Shown here piece after piece: positions 33,230 through 41,491 of a DNA stretch of 41,491 nucleotides. The DNA is from Abditibacteriota bacterium. GTDB lineage: Bacteria; Armatimonadota; UBA5829. A program made the position numbers and the translations under genes. Location: contig JAFSVJ010000001.1 in assembly GCA_017445025.1 (NCBI GenBank), forward strand, positions 1 through 41,491, given 5' to 3'. Position 1 is the stretch's first letter; the number at the start of each line of letters is the position of its first letter. The notes below the pieces were generated by a model, which was not told the DNA's origin, searched no databases, and was given only the letters and a program-made list of their open reading frames with translations.

Positions 33230-34024
33230 ATGAGTGAATGCACTCACAACTGTGAAACTTGCGGAAGCAATTGTTCTAAGAAAACAGATTTTATAGAAAA
33301 GCCATATAAGGGAACCAATGTTAAAAAAATTATAGGTATAGTTAGCGGAAAAGGTGGTGTGGGAAAGTCTGTGGTGACAAGTCTCCTCGCTTCTTCTATG
33401 AATAAGAAAGGTTATAAAGTAGGTATTCTTGATGGAGATATTACAGGCCCATCAATTCCCAAGATTTTTGGTGTAAAAGATAGGTGTATGTCAAACGGGG
33501 AAGTTTTAATTCCGGCAAAAAGTAGAGATGGAATAGATATTGTTTCTATGAATCTGCTTCTTGAAGACGAGACAGACCCTGTAGTATGGCGAGGTCCTGT
33601 TATTGCAGGTGCAATAAAGCAGTTTTGGACTGATGTTTTGTGGGAGTGTGAGGATTATTTGTTTATTGATATGCCTCCCGGAACGGGTGATGTGCCACTA
33701 ACTGTTTTTCAATCTATTCCCATTGATGGTATAATTATTGTGACGAGCCCACAACAATTAGTAGGCATGGTGGTATCTAAGGCTGTTAATATGGCTAATA
33801 TGATGAAAATTAAAGTTTTTGGCTTAATTGAGAATTATTCATATTTTAAATGCCCGGATAACGATAAAGAGTATAAGATTTTTGGTGAAAGTCATATAGA
33901 TGAAACAGCCAATAAATTTGGCCTTAAGCTTTTGGCAAAATTGCCTATTGATCCGGCTCTTGCGAAGGCTTGTGATAATGGGTTAATAGAAGATTATGAT
34001 ATGAGTTTAGAATTAAATATTTAA
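33230..34024 (+). CDS. mrp: Mrp/NBP35-type P-loop ATPase (iron-sulfur cluster carrier)
   Basis: 264 aa. MinD/Mrp fold with the deviant Walker A SGKGGVGKS (about residues 43-51), IDMPPGTGDVPLTV and TSPQQLVGMVVSKAVNMANM. The N-terminus has a Cys cluster, CTHNCETCGSNC, as in NBP35-like forms. Family members bind a labile [4Fe-4S] cluster at a dimer interface through a C-terminal CPxC and pass it to apo-proteins. Here that place reads FKCPDNDKEYKIFGESH: Cys208 is kept but the second Cys is Asn211, so the usual bridging site looks incomplete. AGGAG precedes the ATG, and the gene ends the hslV-mrp operon at a strong terminator. Confidence 0.9.
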   Translation: MSECTHNCETCGSNCSKKTDFIEKPYKGTNVKKIIGIVSGKGGVGKSVVTSLLASSMNKKGYKVGILDGDITGPSIPKIFGVKDRCMSNGEVLIPAKSRDGIDIVSMNLLLEDETDPVVWRGPVIAGAIKQFWTDVLWECEDYLFIDMPPGTGDVPLTVFQSIPIDGIIIVTSPQQLVGMVVSKAVNMANMMKIKVFGLIENYSYFKCPDNDKEYKIFGESHIDETANKFGLKLLAKLPIDPALAKACDNGLIEDYDMSLELNI

Positions 34025-34038
34025 TAACAATTTAAAGT

Positions 34039-34073
34039 AAAAAAGTCCCCTTTAGTAGGGGACTTTTTTATTT
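34039..34073. terminator. strong bidirectional terminator
   Basis: A stem of 12 bp: AAAAAAGTCCCC-type arm at 34039-34050, loop TTTAGTA, GGGGACTTTTTT at 34058-34069. It closes the mrp operon (+) and the regulator ending at 34078 (-). Confidence 0.93.
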
Positions 34074-34077
34074 ACCT

Positions 34078-35094
34078 TTACTTTATAATAACTTTTGAGT
34101 TAATCATAAATACGTGATTATTATTGTATTCACCTGTAATTAATTTTAAAAGAACCTCAACACTAAATTCCGCTGACATAACTTCATCAATATCGGTTGT
34201 AACAAAAGGATAAGAAAGGGTTTCGCTTAGATTATCAAAACCGGCAAGTTTAATGTTATCTATATTTTCCAGTCGAAATCCATCACTTAAAGACTTTGCT
34301 TCTCTATCATCTCTGCATATAATTATGTCAATAGGATTTTGTTTATTTAATTCTTTTATGTAATGTAAACTTTGATTAGACTTAAGCCGAATGATTTTTA
34401 CTTCAAGGTTAGCCTCAATCATTGCTTCTTTGTAACCTAAATATCTAAAATACGGTGGATTAAAAGTGATATCTTTCAAATAATCATGAATCATATAAAT
34501 GTTTTTGTAATTAAGATCGATGAAATATTTGGTTAAGTCGTATGCTTCTTTTTTGTAATTATATGTGACTTGAACTCTGTGAAGTTTAGGCGTCCCCGTA
34601 TCTAAAAGAACTATAGGAAACTCTAAAAGTTCAGTATTTAAATAGTCTTTTTTTACTTCTTTTGCTTTTCTTGGAGTTGGTATAAGAATAATCCCTTGGC
34701 ATCCTTTTTTGATTAGTGTATATATTTCTTCTCTTTCAAGGTTTTTGTTCCAACCTGAGTAGAAGTTTCCGGGTATAAGCTCAAAACCAAATCTTTTGCA
34801 AGCTTGATTTACTCCTTTTATATAGCTAATCATTATTTCATAATCCGGAGATAAACCCACCAAACCTATATATTTATTCTCTTTGTTTTGTTTTTCAATA
34901 AATACCCCTTTACCTTGAATACGGGTAATCACACCTTCAGCATAAAGTTCATCAAAAGCCTTTACAATAGTGGCTGAAGATACGTCATATTCCATTGATA
35001 ATTCACGTGCGGTAGGGAGTTTGTCACCTACCTTGTATCTGCCGTTATCAATATAATTAAGTTTTAGGGCTTTTATAAGTTTATTTTGTTGCAT
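34078..35094 (-). CDS. GntR-type regulator with LacI-like sensor domain
   Basis: 338 aa. Winged helix at residues about 8-66 (GDKLPTARELSMEYDVSSAT, then IVKAFDELYAEGVITRIQGKGVFI), followed by a LacI-type sensor: YIGLVGLSPDYEIMISYIKG, KGCQGIILIPTP, PIVLLDTGTP, RYLGYKEAMIEANLE and LAGFDNLSETLSYPFVTTDI. It lies 15 nt behind the GH106-like gene on the same strand, so enzyme and regulator share one mRNA and the regulator would autoregulate. ATG 35094 lacks a clear Shine-Dalgarno, which fits coupled translation. Its likely targets are its own operon and the divergent glycosidases at 38084 and 39368. Confidence 0.9.
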   Translation of the reverse strand: MQQNKLIKALKLNYIDNGRYKVGDKLPTARELSMEYDVSSATIVKAFDELYAEGVITRIQGKGVFIEKQNKENKYIGLVGLSPDYEIMISYIKGVNQACKRFGFELIPGNFYSGWNKNLEREEIYTLIKKGCQGIILIPTPRKAKEVKKDYLNTELLEFPIVLLDTGTPKLHRVQVTYNYKKEAYDLTKYFIDLNYKNIYMIHDYLKDITFNPPYFRYLGYKEAMIEANLEVKIIRLKSNQSLHYIKELNKQNPIDIIICRDDREAKSLSDGFRLENIDNIKLAGFDNLSETLSYPFVTTDIDEVMSAEFSVEVLLKLITGEYNNNHVFMINSKVIIK

Positions 35095-35109
35095 GAGTAA
35101 TTATTAGTA

Positions 35110-37833
35110 TTAATAAGATATCCCTTTAATACCAAAGTTATTATTTGCGTTATATATCATCAAAGATGCGGATACACCTGTGAGAATAATTTCTATCTTA
35201 TGATCTCCGGTAGATATATCTCTTATAGGAAATATATATTCGCTAATGGCACAACCTATGGTTTTGTTGTCTATTTTAACTTCGCATGACGTTTCTCCCA
35301 ATATATCAAGATAAAGATTTTCCATATCATTTGTTTTGGTGAATGTGCCTGTCATGGAAACTTTTCCGTATGTATAAGCAAAGCCTTCATTTTCAAGGGT
35401 TAATGGTAGAGATTTTGACTTATCATCATATTTTTTTATGGTTTCATCTATAAAGAGAAAGTCTCCCGCAAGGCAAACGTCAACGCTGGGCATAGGTCCG
35501 TGACAGAAGAAAGCTTCATTTCTTATGCTTGTCTCCCAAGGCTCAAATCCTAATGTAAATGAAATTTTATTTGTGCCTACTTTGATATAATCTGTTAAAT
35601 CAATGAATATATTGCTATAATCCCAAATAAAATCTTTTACAAATGAAGGATTCTCAAGCTTTTGACTATTAATACAAATATTTTTAATATATTTGGATTC
35701 GGCAAGGATTCCTATTTTAGTAATCTCTTCTACATTAAATTCGGCTTCAAAATTAATGTCTCCCGCTCCTATAAATTCTTTTGAAAGTGTTGGAAAACCG
35801 TTATTATTTAATACAGAAGAGTCTTTTTCGCTATAGAATTTTCCAAAAGGAGTTTCCATAGCGGGAACAGATGTTAAATTAATCCAACCTTTATCTGGGT
35901 GAAGAGCACAAACCTTATTAAAAGGAGCTGTGTTATATTTTAATGCTTTTAAATTGAAATTAATATTAATGGGTTTGTTTTTTAAAACCGGATAGGAATT
36001 ATTTGTGATACATTCTTTTGTTATTGAAATATAAATACAAGAGTGGGGACGTAAATTCTTTGTTATCTTCCCATTGGTTTTGTAGACTTTGCCGTTTAAA
36101 GGTTCCCATTCGGACAGAAAGAAATCATCTTTTAAGAGAGATATATGTGTCAAAGAGTTTTCATCGGAAATATTCCGGATAACTATCATATATCCGTCTT
36201 CATATTCATAAGTATATACTCTATTTTTTTTATCAAGGTTTATTGATATCAAATCAGACCAAACGGTTGCATTTAGGGTTATATCTGAAATTCTATCCCT
36301 GATGATATTTCCTCCATCGTTTTGGAGAGAGTTTAAAGTTTTTTGAGTATCGGTGAAATATTTAAATTCTTCAGTTGCAATAATAGCGTCGTATGTTTCG
36401 TTGGGAAAGACTATTTTCCCGTCAATAACTTTTGCATCTTTAATTATTTCGGGGAAAACCCAGTCATATTGGTTCCGTGATGAGCATACTTTATCAATAA
36501 TTGCATTAATTTTATTTGTAATGGCATCATCTTCTTTAACCACTTGAGAGGAATATTGTTCGATTTCATACTGAGGATACATGATGGCATATTTCCTAAT
36601 ATCCTTACCCAAATTGGAAATACCTTGGCAAACAGATGCCGCATCTCTAAAGACAGGATAATAGTCCCACCAAGGTTGATCGTTGGTTATGGGAGGCCAA
36701 TATGTTCTTTTTCTTACAGAACTTGTGGAATGTTGCATACCCATTAATGCAATATCATTTACTCTTTGAACAGCAAAGCCTTGCCATTTGTAATACATTT
36801 CAGACAGAGTAAGAGTGTACAGGGAGATACCGTAAGCTTCCATATAAACATTTTTGGGGGAGCCGGGGGGTGATGAATGTTTAGCAACGGAGGCCACCAT
36901 TTCTTGATCATATTTTTGGTCAGGGTCACACCAATTAAGGAAATCAACACCGGGGTGAGTCATGTGTGAGAGAGATTGGTATAAAGAACCTCCGTAACGA
37001 ACTTGTTGGTGGACACTGTCTTCCCCTAAGTGACCGGTGTAGAATTTACCATGTGATTTGCACCAGTCTCCAAGTTGTTTGTGGTAGGCGTTGCAATATA
37101 GATATTTAACACACTTAAAATAATCTTCTTTGTATTGGTTTTCTTCTTTTTCAAAAAGTTTTTCGTAGAAATGTTCAATATCGTAGTTATTGATTTTTTT
37201 GAAGTAGTAGGGGAGTTTCTCTGTCCAAGGAAGAGCCTGAGCATTCCAAAAATTTCCTTCATCGAAGGGCATCATAGTAGCAGGTTCATCCGTGAAGAAT
37301 CCCAATATAACATCATCCCAATATTTTCCGCAAGCATCTTTAAGTTTTTCATAATTCATATTTATAAAACATTTCATAGCATCAAAGTTAAGAGTGTCTA
37401 TGTATCCCCCTTCGGATTGTGTCCAAGGAGCACCTGTGGTTCCATCGTGAACTCTGCCTGATCTTTTTGGAACTGCTTTTCCATTTTCTATGGTTAAATA
37501 CCAACCTATGTATTCCGGGTGTAGTTTGTTAATATATCCGGCAACACAACCTGTTGGCCAAGAATATTCGTCATAAATCCACACTTTTAAGTTATGTTTT
37601 TTGGCTAAGGATAATCCTTTTTTGTAAATGGTGCAAAATTTATCTGATAAATAGGGGATGGTTAACCCGTGAACAGGGTGAAAAAGAACTTCTCTGATTT
37701 GGTCCTTTTCCATTTGAGCGAGCATGGATTCTATTCTGTCTTCTTCCATATCTTCATTCCAAAAGTAGAATGCGGAAGGACGATATTTATAGGAATATTT
37801 CAAGGGATTTTTGGCAAATTCAGCTATTTTCAT
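35110..37833 (-). CDS. GH106-like (alpha-L-rhamnosidase-type) glycoside hydrolase, cytoplasmic
   Basis: 907 aa with no signal peptide; ATG 37833 has AAAGG 8 nt upstream. The N-terminal part matches the style of GH106 and its relatives: RPSAFYFWNEDMEEDRIESM, EVLFHPVHGLTIPYLS, KVWIYDEYSWPTGCVAGYI and VILGFFTDEPATMMPF, where Glu and Asp in DEY and DEP are candidate catalytic acids. A long barrel with inserts follows (GKFYTGHLGEDSVHQQVRYG, DFLNWCDPDQ), then beta-sandwich domains toward the end (IFIDLTDYIKVGTNKISFTL, CEVKIDNKTIGCA). GH106 enzymes remove terminal L-rhamnose from pectin-like glycans; the exact substrate here is inference. Lack of export suggests action on imported oligosaccharides, complementing the secreted enzymes across the divergent promoter region. 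Confidence 0.8.
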   Translation of the reverse strand: MKIAEFAKNPLKYSYKYRPSAFYFWNEDMEEDRIESMLAQMEKDQIREVLFHPVHGLTIPYLSDKFCTIYKKGLSLAKKHNLKVWIYDEYSWPTGCVAGYINKLHPEYIGWYLTIENGKAVPKRSGRVHDGTTGAPWTQSEGGYIDTLNFDAMKCFINMNYEKLKDACGKYWDDVILGFFTDEPATMMPFDEGNFWNAQALPWTEKLPYYFKKINNYDIEHFYEKLFEKEENQYKEDYFKCVKYLYCNAYHKQLGDWCKSHGKFYTGHLGEDSVHQQVRYGGSLYQSLSHMTHPGVDFLNWCDPDQKYDQEMVASVAKHSSPPGSPKNVYMEAYGISLYTLTLSEMYYKWQGFAVQRVNDIALMGMQHSTSSVRKRTYWPPITNDQPWWDYYPVFRDAASVCQGISNLGKDIRKYAIMYPQYEIEQYSSQVVKEDDAITNKINAIIDKVCSSRNQYDWVFPEIIKDAKVIDGKIVFPNETYDAIIATEEFKYFTDTQKTLNSLQNDGGNIIRDRISDITLNATVWSDLISINLDKKNRVYTYEYEDGYMIVIRNISDENSLTHISLLKDDFFLSEWEPLNGKVYKTNGKITKNLRPHSCIYISITKECITNNSYPVLKNKPININFNLKALKYNTAPFNKVCALHPDKGWINLTSVPAMETPFGKFYSEKDSSVLNNNGFPTLSKEFIGAGDINFEAEFNVEEITKIGILAESKYIKNICINSQKLENPSFVKDFIWDYSNIFIDLTDYIKVGTNKISFTLGFEPWETSIRNEAFFCHGPMPSVDVCLAGDFLFIDETIKKYDDKSKSLPLTLENEGFAYTYGKVSMTGTFTKTNDMENLYLDILGETSCEVKIDNKTIGCAISEYIFPIRDISTGDHKIEIILTGVSASLMIYNANNNFGIKGISY

Positions 37834-37864
37834 ATTAAAAACCTTTATTTATTTTCTAATTATT

Positions 37865-37893
37865 ATTATACCAAAAATATATCTAAGTTGCAA
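37865..37893 (-). promoter_or_regulatory. promoter of the GH106-like/regulator operon
   Basis: On the minus strand, TTGCAA (37893-37888), 17-nt spacer ending in TTGG, TATAAT (37870-37865). Confidence 0.8.
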
Positions 37894-37903
37894 ATTAAAA
37901 AAA

Positions 37904-37957
37904 GGTCGGTAACATTTGTTATGTTAATCTAACTACATTTTTTAGAGATTGTCGACC
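37904..37957. promoter_or_regulatory. inverted GGTCG sites between divergent glycosidase operons, possible operators
   Basis: GGTCGGTAACAT (37904-37915) and, inverted, GGTCGACAATCT (revcomp of 37946-37957) agree at most positions. A shorter inverted repeat, TAACAT-TTGTT-ATGTTA, lies within at about 37911-37927. The sites lie just upstream of the minus-strand promoter and could bind the regulator encoded at 34078-35094. Confidence 0.4.
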
Positions 37958-38011
37958 AAAATGATTTAAAAAAACACATTTAGATTTAATATATGTGATC
38001 ATTATACAGCC

Positions 38012-38021
38012 TCGTATACGA
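38012..38021. promoter_or_regulatory. TCGTATACGA palindrome next to the -35, possible operator
   Basis: A perfect 10-bp palindrome ends 2 bp before the -35 (38024-38029) of the promoter of the gene at 38084. Its GTATACG core is shared with the sites at 3489-3560, suggesting related GntR/LacI-type recognition. Confidence 0.4.
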
Positions 38022-38023
38022 AC

Positions 38024-38052
38024 TTGAATTTTTTTCAAAAAAATGATATAAT
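38024..38052 (+). promoter_or_regulatory. promoter of the glycosidase operon 38084-41476
   Basis: TTGAAT (38024-38029), 17-nt spacer ending in TGA, TATAAT (38047-38052), then ATTTATGG; the predicted leader is only about 25 nt. Confidence 0.82.
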
Positions 38053-38083
38053 ATTTATGGTAATCAAAATTTGAGGTAAATAT

Positions 38084-39343
38084 ATGAAAAATTTGTTATT
38101 TATGTATATAATATTGGCAATTTTATTTGTTGGTTGTGCAAAAAAAGGTGAGACTCAAGACTGGGCAAAGATTGATGCAGACCATAAAGCTTTGTGTGCG
38201 GATTTGGAAGAAAAAGGTTATCCTGATATATATATGGTTAAAGATGGAAAGAGTAGTTTGGTCTTTGACGGAACCCCCGAACTGGGAGTGGGTATGCATC
38301 AAATTACGCAAGAAGGTTTGTATGTTCTTAAAAAACTCAATATTCGATTTGTACGAAATACTCTTTATTGGGGATTAATGGAAGATAAAGATGGTAAAAT
38401 CAATGAAGAATATTTGAAAGAATTTAAGACTGCAATGAATTTGATGCATAAAGAAGGTTTTATTCCTTTAATTGTAGTTCACCAAGCTCCTGAAGGATTA
38501 TCTTTTAAGAATAGAGAGGAGGCATATTCTAAATTTGCCAAATTTATGACTTGGTGTGCAAAGGAATTTCCTACTGTACGTTATTGGCAGTTGTGGAATG
38601 AAATGGATGTGGCTTTTACTGATTTGTTTGGTGCGTTTAATAAAAAAGAGGATGGAAGCGAATATTCCATGATAGAAAGAGCAGAGTTTTATGTGGATAT
38701 GTTAAAGATAGCATTTCCTGCAATTAAAAAAGCTAATCCTAAGGCTATAGTTGTATGCGGACCGGGTGCTACAAGTGGTGAATTTCAAGAAGGTATTTAT
38801 AAAGCAGGTGGAAAGGATTATTTTGATATAATGTCTATGCATACTTATGGAACTCCTCTGTCATGGTCCTTTGTTGGAAGGGGAAAAATAGTCCGTGATA
38901 TAATGGATAAATATGGAGATGAGAATAAACCGCTGTGGAATTCAGAGTTTGGAAGTGAAGCTGGAGCTTTGTATTCTGCTTGGGGAGTTCCTGAGAACCC
39001 TTTGGAAACTTGGCTTAATATGCAAAGAGATCAGATTAAAGATTGTATTGAGTTTAATGAAAAAGCAGGTTTATATAATAAGTATTTTATTTATCAATAT
39101 ATGGCAGGTTTGGAAGGTAATAAAGAAGCTATTTTAGATAAAGTGGCCGTTCCGGAAGGTGATAGTATTGATAATTATGGTTTTGGTATAGTTAAACAAG
39201 ATAATTCTTTAAAGCCTATTAGCGAGTGGATTTTAGCTAATAAGCCTAATAAGAATATTAAGAAATCTCGTCAGACTTATATTAAATCCAATAAAGCCAA
39301 AAAAGTTTGGACAATTTACTCCGACTACCCCATTATTTTTTAG
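38084..39343 (+). CDS. lipoprotein clan GH-A (GH39/GH5-like) glycoside hydrolase
   Basis: 419 aa. Lipobox IILAILFVGC with Cys18 indicates lipid anchoring. A TIM barrel follows: LGVGMHQITQEGLYVLKKLN, IRFVRNTLYWGLME, FIPLIVVHQAPEG. The likely acid/base is Glu173 in YWQLWNEMD and the nucleophile Glu288 in PLWNSEFGS, with KAIVVCGPGATSGEF and DIMSMHTYGTP between, as in GH39/GH5-like retaining enzymes. The substrate cannot be deduced. It has a short leader with AGG at the expected distance and is followed after 24 nt by the GH42-like gene, so the two form an operon divergent from the GH106-like gene. The C-terminus is basic (KSRQTYIKSNKAKK). Confidence 0.85.
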   Translation: MKNLLFMYIILAILFVGCAKKGETQDWAKIDADHKALCADLEEKGYPDIYMVKDGKSSLVFDGTPELGVGMHQITQEGLYVLKKLNIRFVRNTLYWGLMEDKDGKINEEYLKEFKTAMNLMHKEGFIPLIVVHQAPEGLSFKNREEAYSKFAKFMTWCAKEFPTVRYWQLWNEMDVAFTDLFGAFNKKEDGSEYSMIERAEFYVDMLKIAFPAIKKANPKAIVVCGPGATSGEFQEGIYKAGGKDYFDIMSMHTYGTPLSWSFVGRGKIVRDIMDKYGDENKPLWNSEFGSEAGALYSAWGVPENPLETWLNMQRDQIKDCIEFNEKAGLYNKYFIYQYMAGLEGNKEAILDKVAVPEGDSIDNYGFGIVKQDNSLKPISEWILANKPNKNIKKSRQTYIKSNKAKKVWTIYSDYPIIF

Positions 39344-39367
39344 GTATTAACTATTTAGGTATATGTT

Positions 39368-41476
39368 ATGAAAATATTAATTTTATCAATAATATTATTT
39401 GTATTTACAATTTCTATAGTTAGCGCAGAAAAAAAGCTCATCATAGAAGACGGTCGTTTCTATAAGGAAGGCAAGCCTTTCTTTCCCTTTGGTTATGTTT
39501 TCGGAAGGACTGATGATGATATGAAAAGATTAAAGAAAGCTCATGCCAATTCTGTTCATACAGAGTTTTCTTTTCTTGACCTTTATCCCGAGAGCGATAA
39601 AATTTCCGAAGAAGGTATAAGAGAGGTTCAAAAAATATTTGATAATGCCAATAATAATGATTTGTTATATTTTCCTTTACTGACAGGTCATTATATTCCT
39701 TCATGGTTTGCAGAGAAAATGAAAGACCATGAGAGCCCGAGAGATGCAAACGGAAATTCCATAGGTTTGTGGTTTGTTTATTCATTGCATGATAAAAGTT
39801 TTAAAGAATTATTGAGAGATTATTGGAAAGAGATTGCAATGAATTACGGAAATGATAATAATACAGGTGCTTTTGTTTTATGGAATGAACCGGGCTATGG
39901 TTTAGACGCAACAAGCACGTCTCTTAGTGATTTTAAGGTTTATTTGAGAGATAAATTTTTGACGGTAAATAACCTTAATGATATTCTTAAAACCGAATAT
40001 AAAGATTTTGATGATATAGAATGTCCTAAAGACGTCTCAAACAGAGCTTTGTGGTATGAATGGGTTTTGTTCAACCAAATATCCTTTGCAGAGTTTTTTG
40101 AGGAAGAAGTAAATATAATTAAGGAATCTGCTCCAAATGCTTATGTGACAAATAAACACCCTATAACAGCCATGAGTGGAGATAATTGTTATGTGAATAA
40201 TGTGGCACTTCAGGCTAAATATCAGGATTTTTACGGATGTGATTTATATAATGGTTCTCCTATGAAATTTAGAGATGCCTTTGAAGCCGCAAGAAGCTTG
40301 TCAAGAAAAAGTCCTGTAGTAACTTTTGAGTGGCACCAACAAAAGGGGTTAAATGAGGGTGATGCTGATTTGACAGTGAGCCAAATGGTTGCTCAAATAA
40401 TAGGTGGTTGCAGAGGAATAATGTATTTCCATGGTGGTGATGAGGCCGGTTGGGGTATATGGAATGAGGATACAAATCCTAAGGCAGTTAGGGAAAGAAT
40501 TTTTGACCTTGTCCAAAAGATAAATGAATATCCCGAAGTTTTTTCCGCAAAAAGGGAAGAGAGCGATATAGCGATTTTATATTCAAATCATTCTCTTATC
40601 CAATACGGATCAAATCCTGAAAGAATTGGACGATATAAATATGGTAATTTGATAGAAGAATTGTATTCTATGATTAGGAATAGACATTATGCCGTGGATT
40701 TGATAGCAAATGATCATTTAGGTAATTATTTATTTGATTATAAGGTGTTGATTATTCCTTCTTATTCTATATTGAGTGAAGAAGAATTGAAAATAGTGGA
40801 GGAATTTTACAAACGAGGTGGTAAGATAATGGCATTTGGACATTCTTTAGAAAAGACACCTTACTTTGAAGATGCCGGACTGCCACATTTTTATGGATTA
40901 AAATCACGACAAGTGGCTCCTTGGAATGCTGATCATATAGTTTTGGTTGATACGATAGACGATTTAAGACCTTTTATGAAAGGTGAGATTATATGTCATG
41001 AACCCGAAATAGTTGATATGCAACCTATGGAACAAAGCATTCCCGGGTATATTGTGAAAACCGAGAATAAACAGACAGCTCTTGTGGCAAGTCAAGATGT
41101 TTTTCCTAGCGTTATTCAGTCAAATGACGGTAATTTTATTTATTGTGGTTTTTTGTCTACAAATTCCGAGGGGTTAGGCTCTTTACTTGACGGTTTACTG
41201 ACTCTACGATTTGGCGTGGAAAAAGAGATTTCGGTTAAGAATAATTATGGTGTAGAAGCTTGTGAGATAATGACTTCTGTTTGCAATGATGATGGAAAAA
41301 AAGTAATAATGATACTTAATCCTACAAAACTTGGTGGTGAGTGGACTTTTGAATTTAGAGAGTGGAATGTTAGTAATTATAAAGACGTAATAACAGGTAA
41401 GAATGTTAATATTAAAGATGGTAAATTTAAACTTAAACTCAATCCCGGGGAATATGTTTTTTTAAAGGAAAAATAA
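39368..41476 (+). CDS. secreted GH42-like beta-galactosidase-type glycoside hydrolase
   Basis: 702 aa, the usual GH42 size. Signal peptide MKILILSIILFVFTISIVSA. The barrel begins FYKEGKPFFPFGYVFGRTDD. Likely acid/base is Glu174 in FVLWNEPGYG and nucleophile Glu321 in PVVTFEWHQQ, both at GH42-like positions, with MVAQIIGGCRGIMYFHGGDE after the nucleophile. Residues about 395-600 resemble the flavodoxin-like trimerisation domain of GH42 (YKVLIIPSYSILSEEELKIV, GGKIMAFGH), and a small beta domain ends the protein. Classical GH42 enzymes are often cytoplasmic and act on galacto-oligosaccharides; this one is exported. Second gene of the operon starting at 38084. The last 15 bases of the window contain no terminator. 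Confidence 0.85.
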   Translation: MKILILSIILFVFTISIVSAEKKLIIEDGRFYKEGKPFFPFGYVFGRTDDDMKRLKKAHANSVHTEFSFLDLYPESDKISEEGIREVQKIFDNANNNDLLYFPLLTGHYIPSWFAEKMKDHESPRDANGNSIGLWFVYSLHDKSFKELLRDYWKEIAMNYGNDNNTGAFVLWNEPGYGLDATSTSLSDFKVYLRDKFLTVNNLNDILKTEYKDFDDIECPKDVSNRALWYEWVLFNQISFAEFFEEEVNIIKESAPNAYVTNKHPITAMSGDNCYVNNVALQAKYQDFYGCDLYNGSPMKFRDAFEAARSLSRKSPVVTFEWHQQKGLNEGDADLTVSQMVAQIIGGCRGIMYFHGGDEAGWGIWNEDTNPKAVRERIFDLVQKINEYPEVFSAKREESDIAILYSNHSLIQYGSNPERIGRYKYGNLIEELYSMIRNRHYAVDLIANDHLGNYLFDYKVLIIPSYSILSEEELKIVEEFYKRGGKIMAFGHSLEKTPYFEDAGLPHFYGLKSRQVAPWNADHIVLVDTIDDLRPFMKGEIICHEPEIVDMQPMEQSIPGYIVKTENKQTALVASQDVFPSVIQSNDGNFIYCGFLSTNSEGLGSLLDGLLTLRFGVEKEISVKNNYGVEACEIMTSVCNDDGKKVIMILNPTKLGGEWTFEFREWNVSNYKDVITGKNVNIKDGKFKLKLNPGEYVFLKEK

Positions 41477-41491
41477 TTATATTTTGTTTTA

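Noticed and set aside
37135..37461. 108-aa open frame on the plus strand
   Set aside because: Antisense to the GH106-like gene, which has clear family motifs through this stretch.
1..41491. tRNA genes, CRISPR arrays, transposase genes, prophage or toxin-antitoxin modules
   Set aside because: None seen: no regularly spaced direct repeats, no tRNA T-loop with acceptor pairing, no transposase, integrase or phage protein motifs among the open frames.

Overview
The window is about 41.5 kb of AT-rich bacterial chromosome. The prepilin-like proteins carry the signature [19 protein letters not shown] and a C-terminal H-X9-DG motif, a combination I associate with Armatimonadota. A large beta-barrel-like protein ending in Phe, several lipoboxes and a secretin/TonB-N (STN)-like domain fit a diderm envelope. 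The low G+C and the number of polysaccharide-active enzymes suggest a host- or plant-fibre-associated member. The taxonomic call is inference from protein style; no 16S gene is in the window.

Layout. 1-230: a 5S rRNA with its terminator, probably the end of an rRNA operon. 305-2147: a WG-repeat membrane protein, then a DUF1559 prepilin-like gene on the minus strand. 2400-8648: a GntR/LacI-type regulator, a second DUF1559 pilin behind a perfect promoter and a pair of inverted GTATACGCAAT sites, then two tandem clan GH-A glycosidases. 8739-10706 (minus): a cytoplasmic glycosidase-like protein. 10822-13743: an M15 peptidase and a large unknown secreted protein. 13771-18362: a divergent GntR/LacI-type regulator (minus), a third DUF1559 pilin with three TACRGACAA candidate operators around it, and a DUF4838 glycosidase-like protein. 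18436-18545: a relic of a fourth pilin. 18668-23420: a secreted STN-like protein overlapping a DUF1638-hydantoinase A fusion. 23542-27245: a repeat-bearing outer-membrane protein and a small membrane protein. 27300-34024: a housekeeping operon, hslV-hslU-TPR-nadK-recN-mrp. 34078-37833 (minus): a GH106-like enzyme and its GntR/LacI regulator. 38084-41476: a divergently transcribed lipoprotein GH-A enzyme and a secreted GH42-like enzyme.

How it fits together. The window reads as three carbohydrate-responsive cassettes, each with its own GntR/LacI-type sensor-repressor, around a constitutive core. Two cassettes place a DUF1559 prepilin-like gene first behind the regulated promoter, with a terminator between it and the glycosidases, which suggests an abundant surface pilin-like protein made together with smaller amounts of enzyme. 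Nearly all promoters share one architecture, TTGnnn-N14-TGR-TATAAT-W4-RTG. Several gene starts were placed by ribosome-binding site rather than by the longest open frame: 3576, 10822, 14805 (minus), 18668 and 20481.
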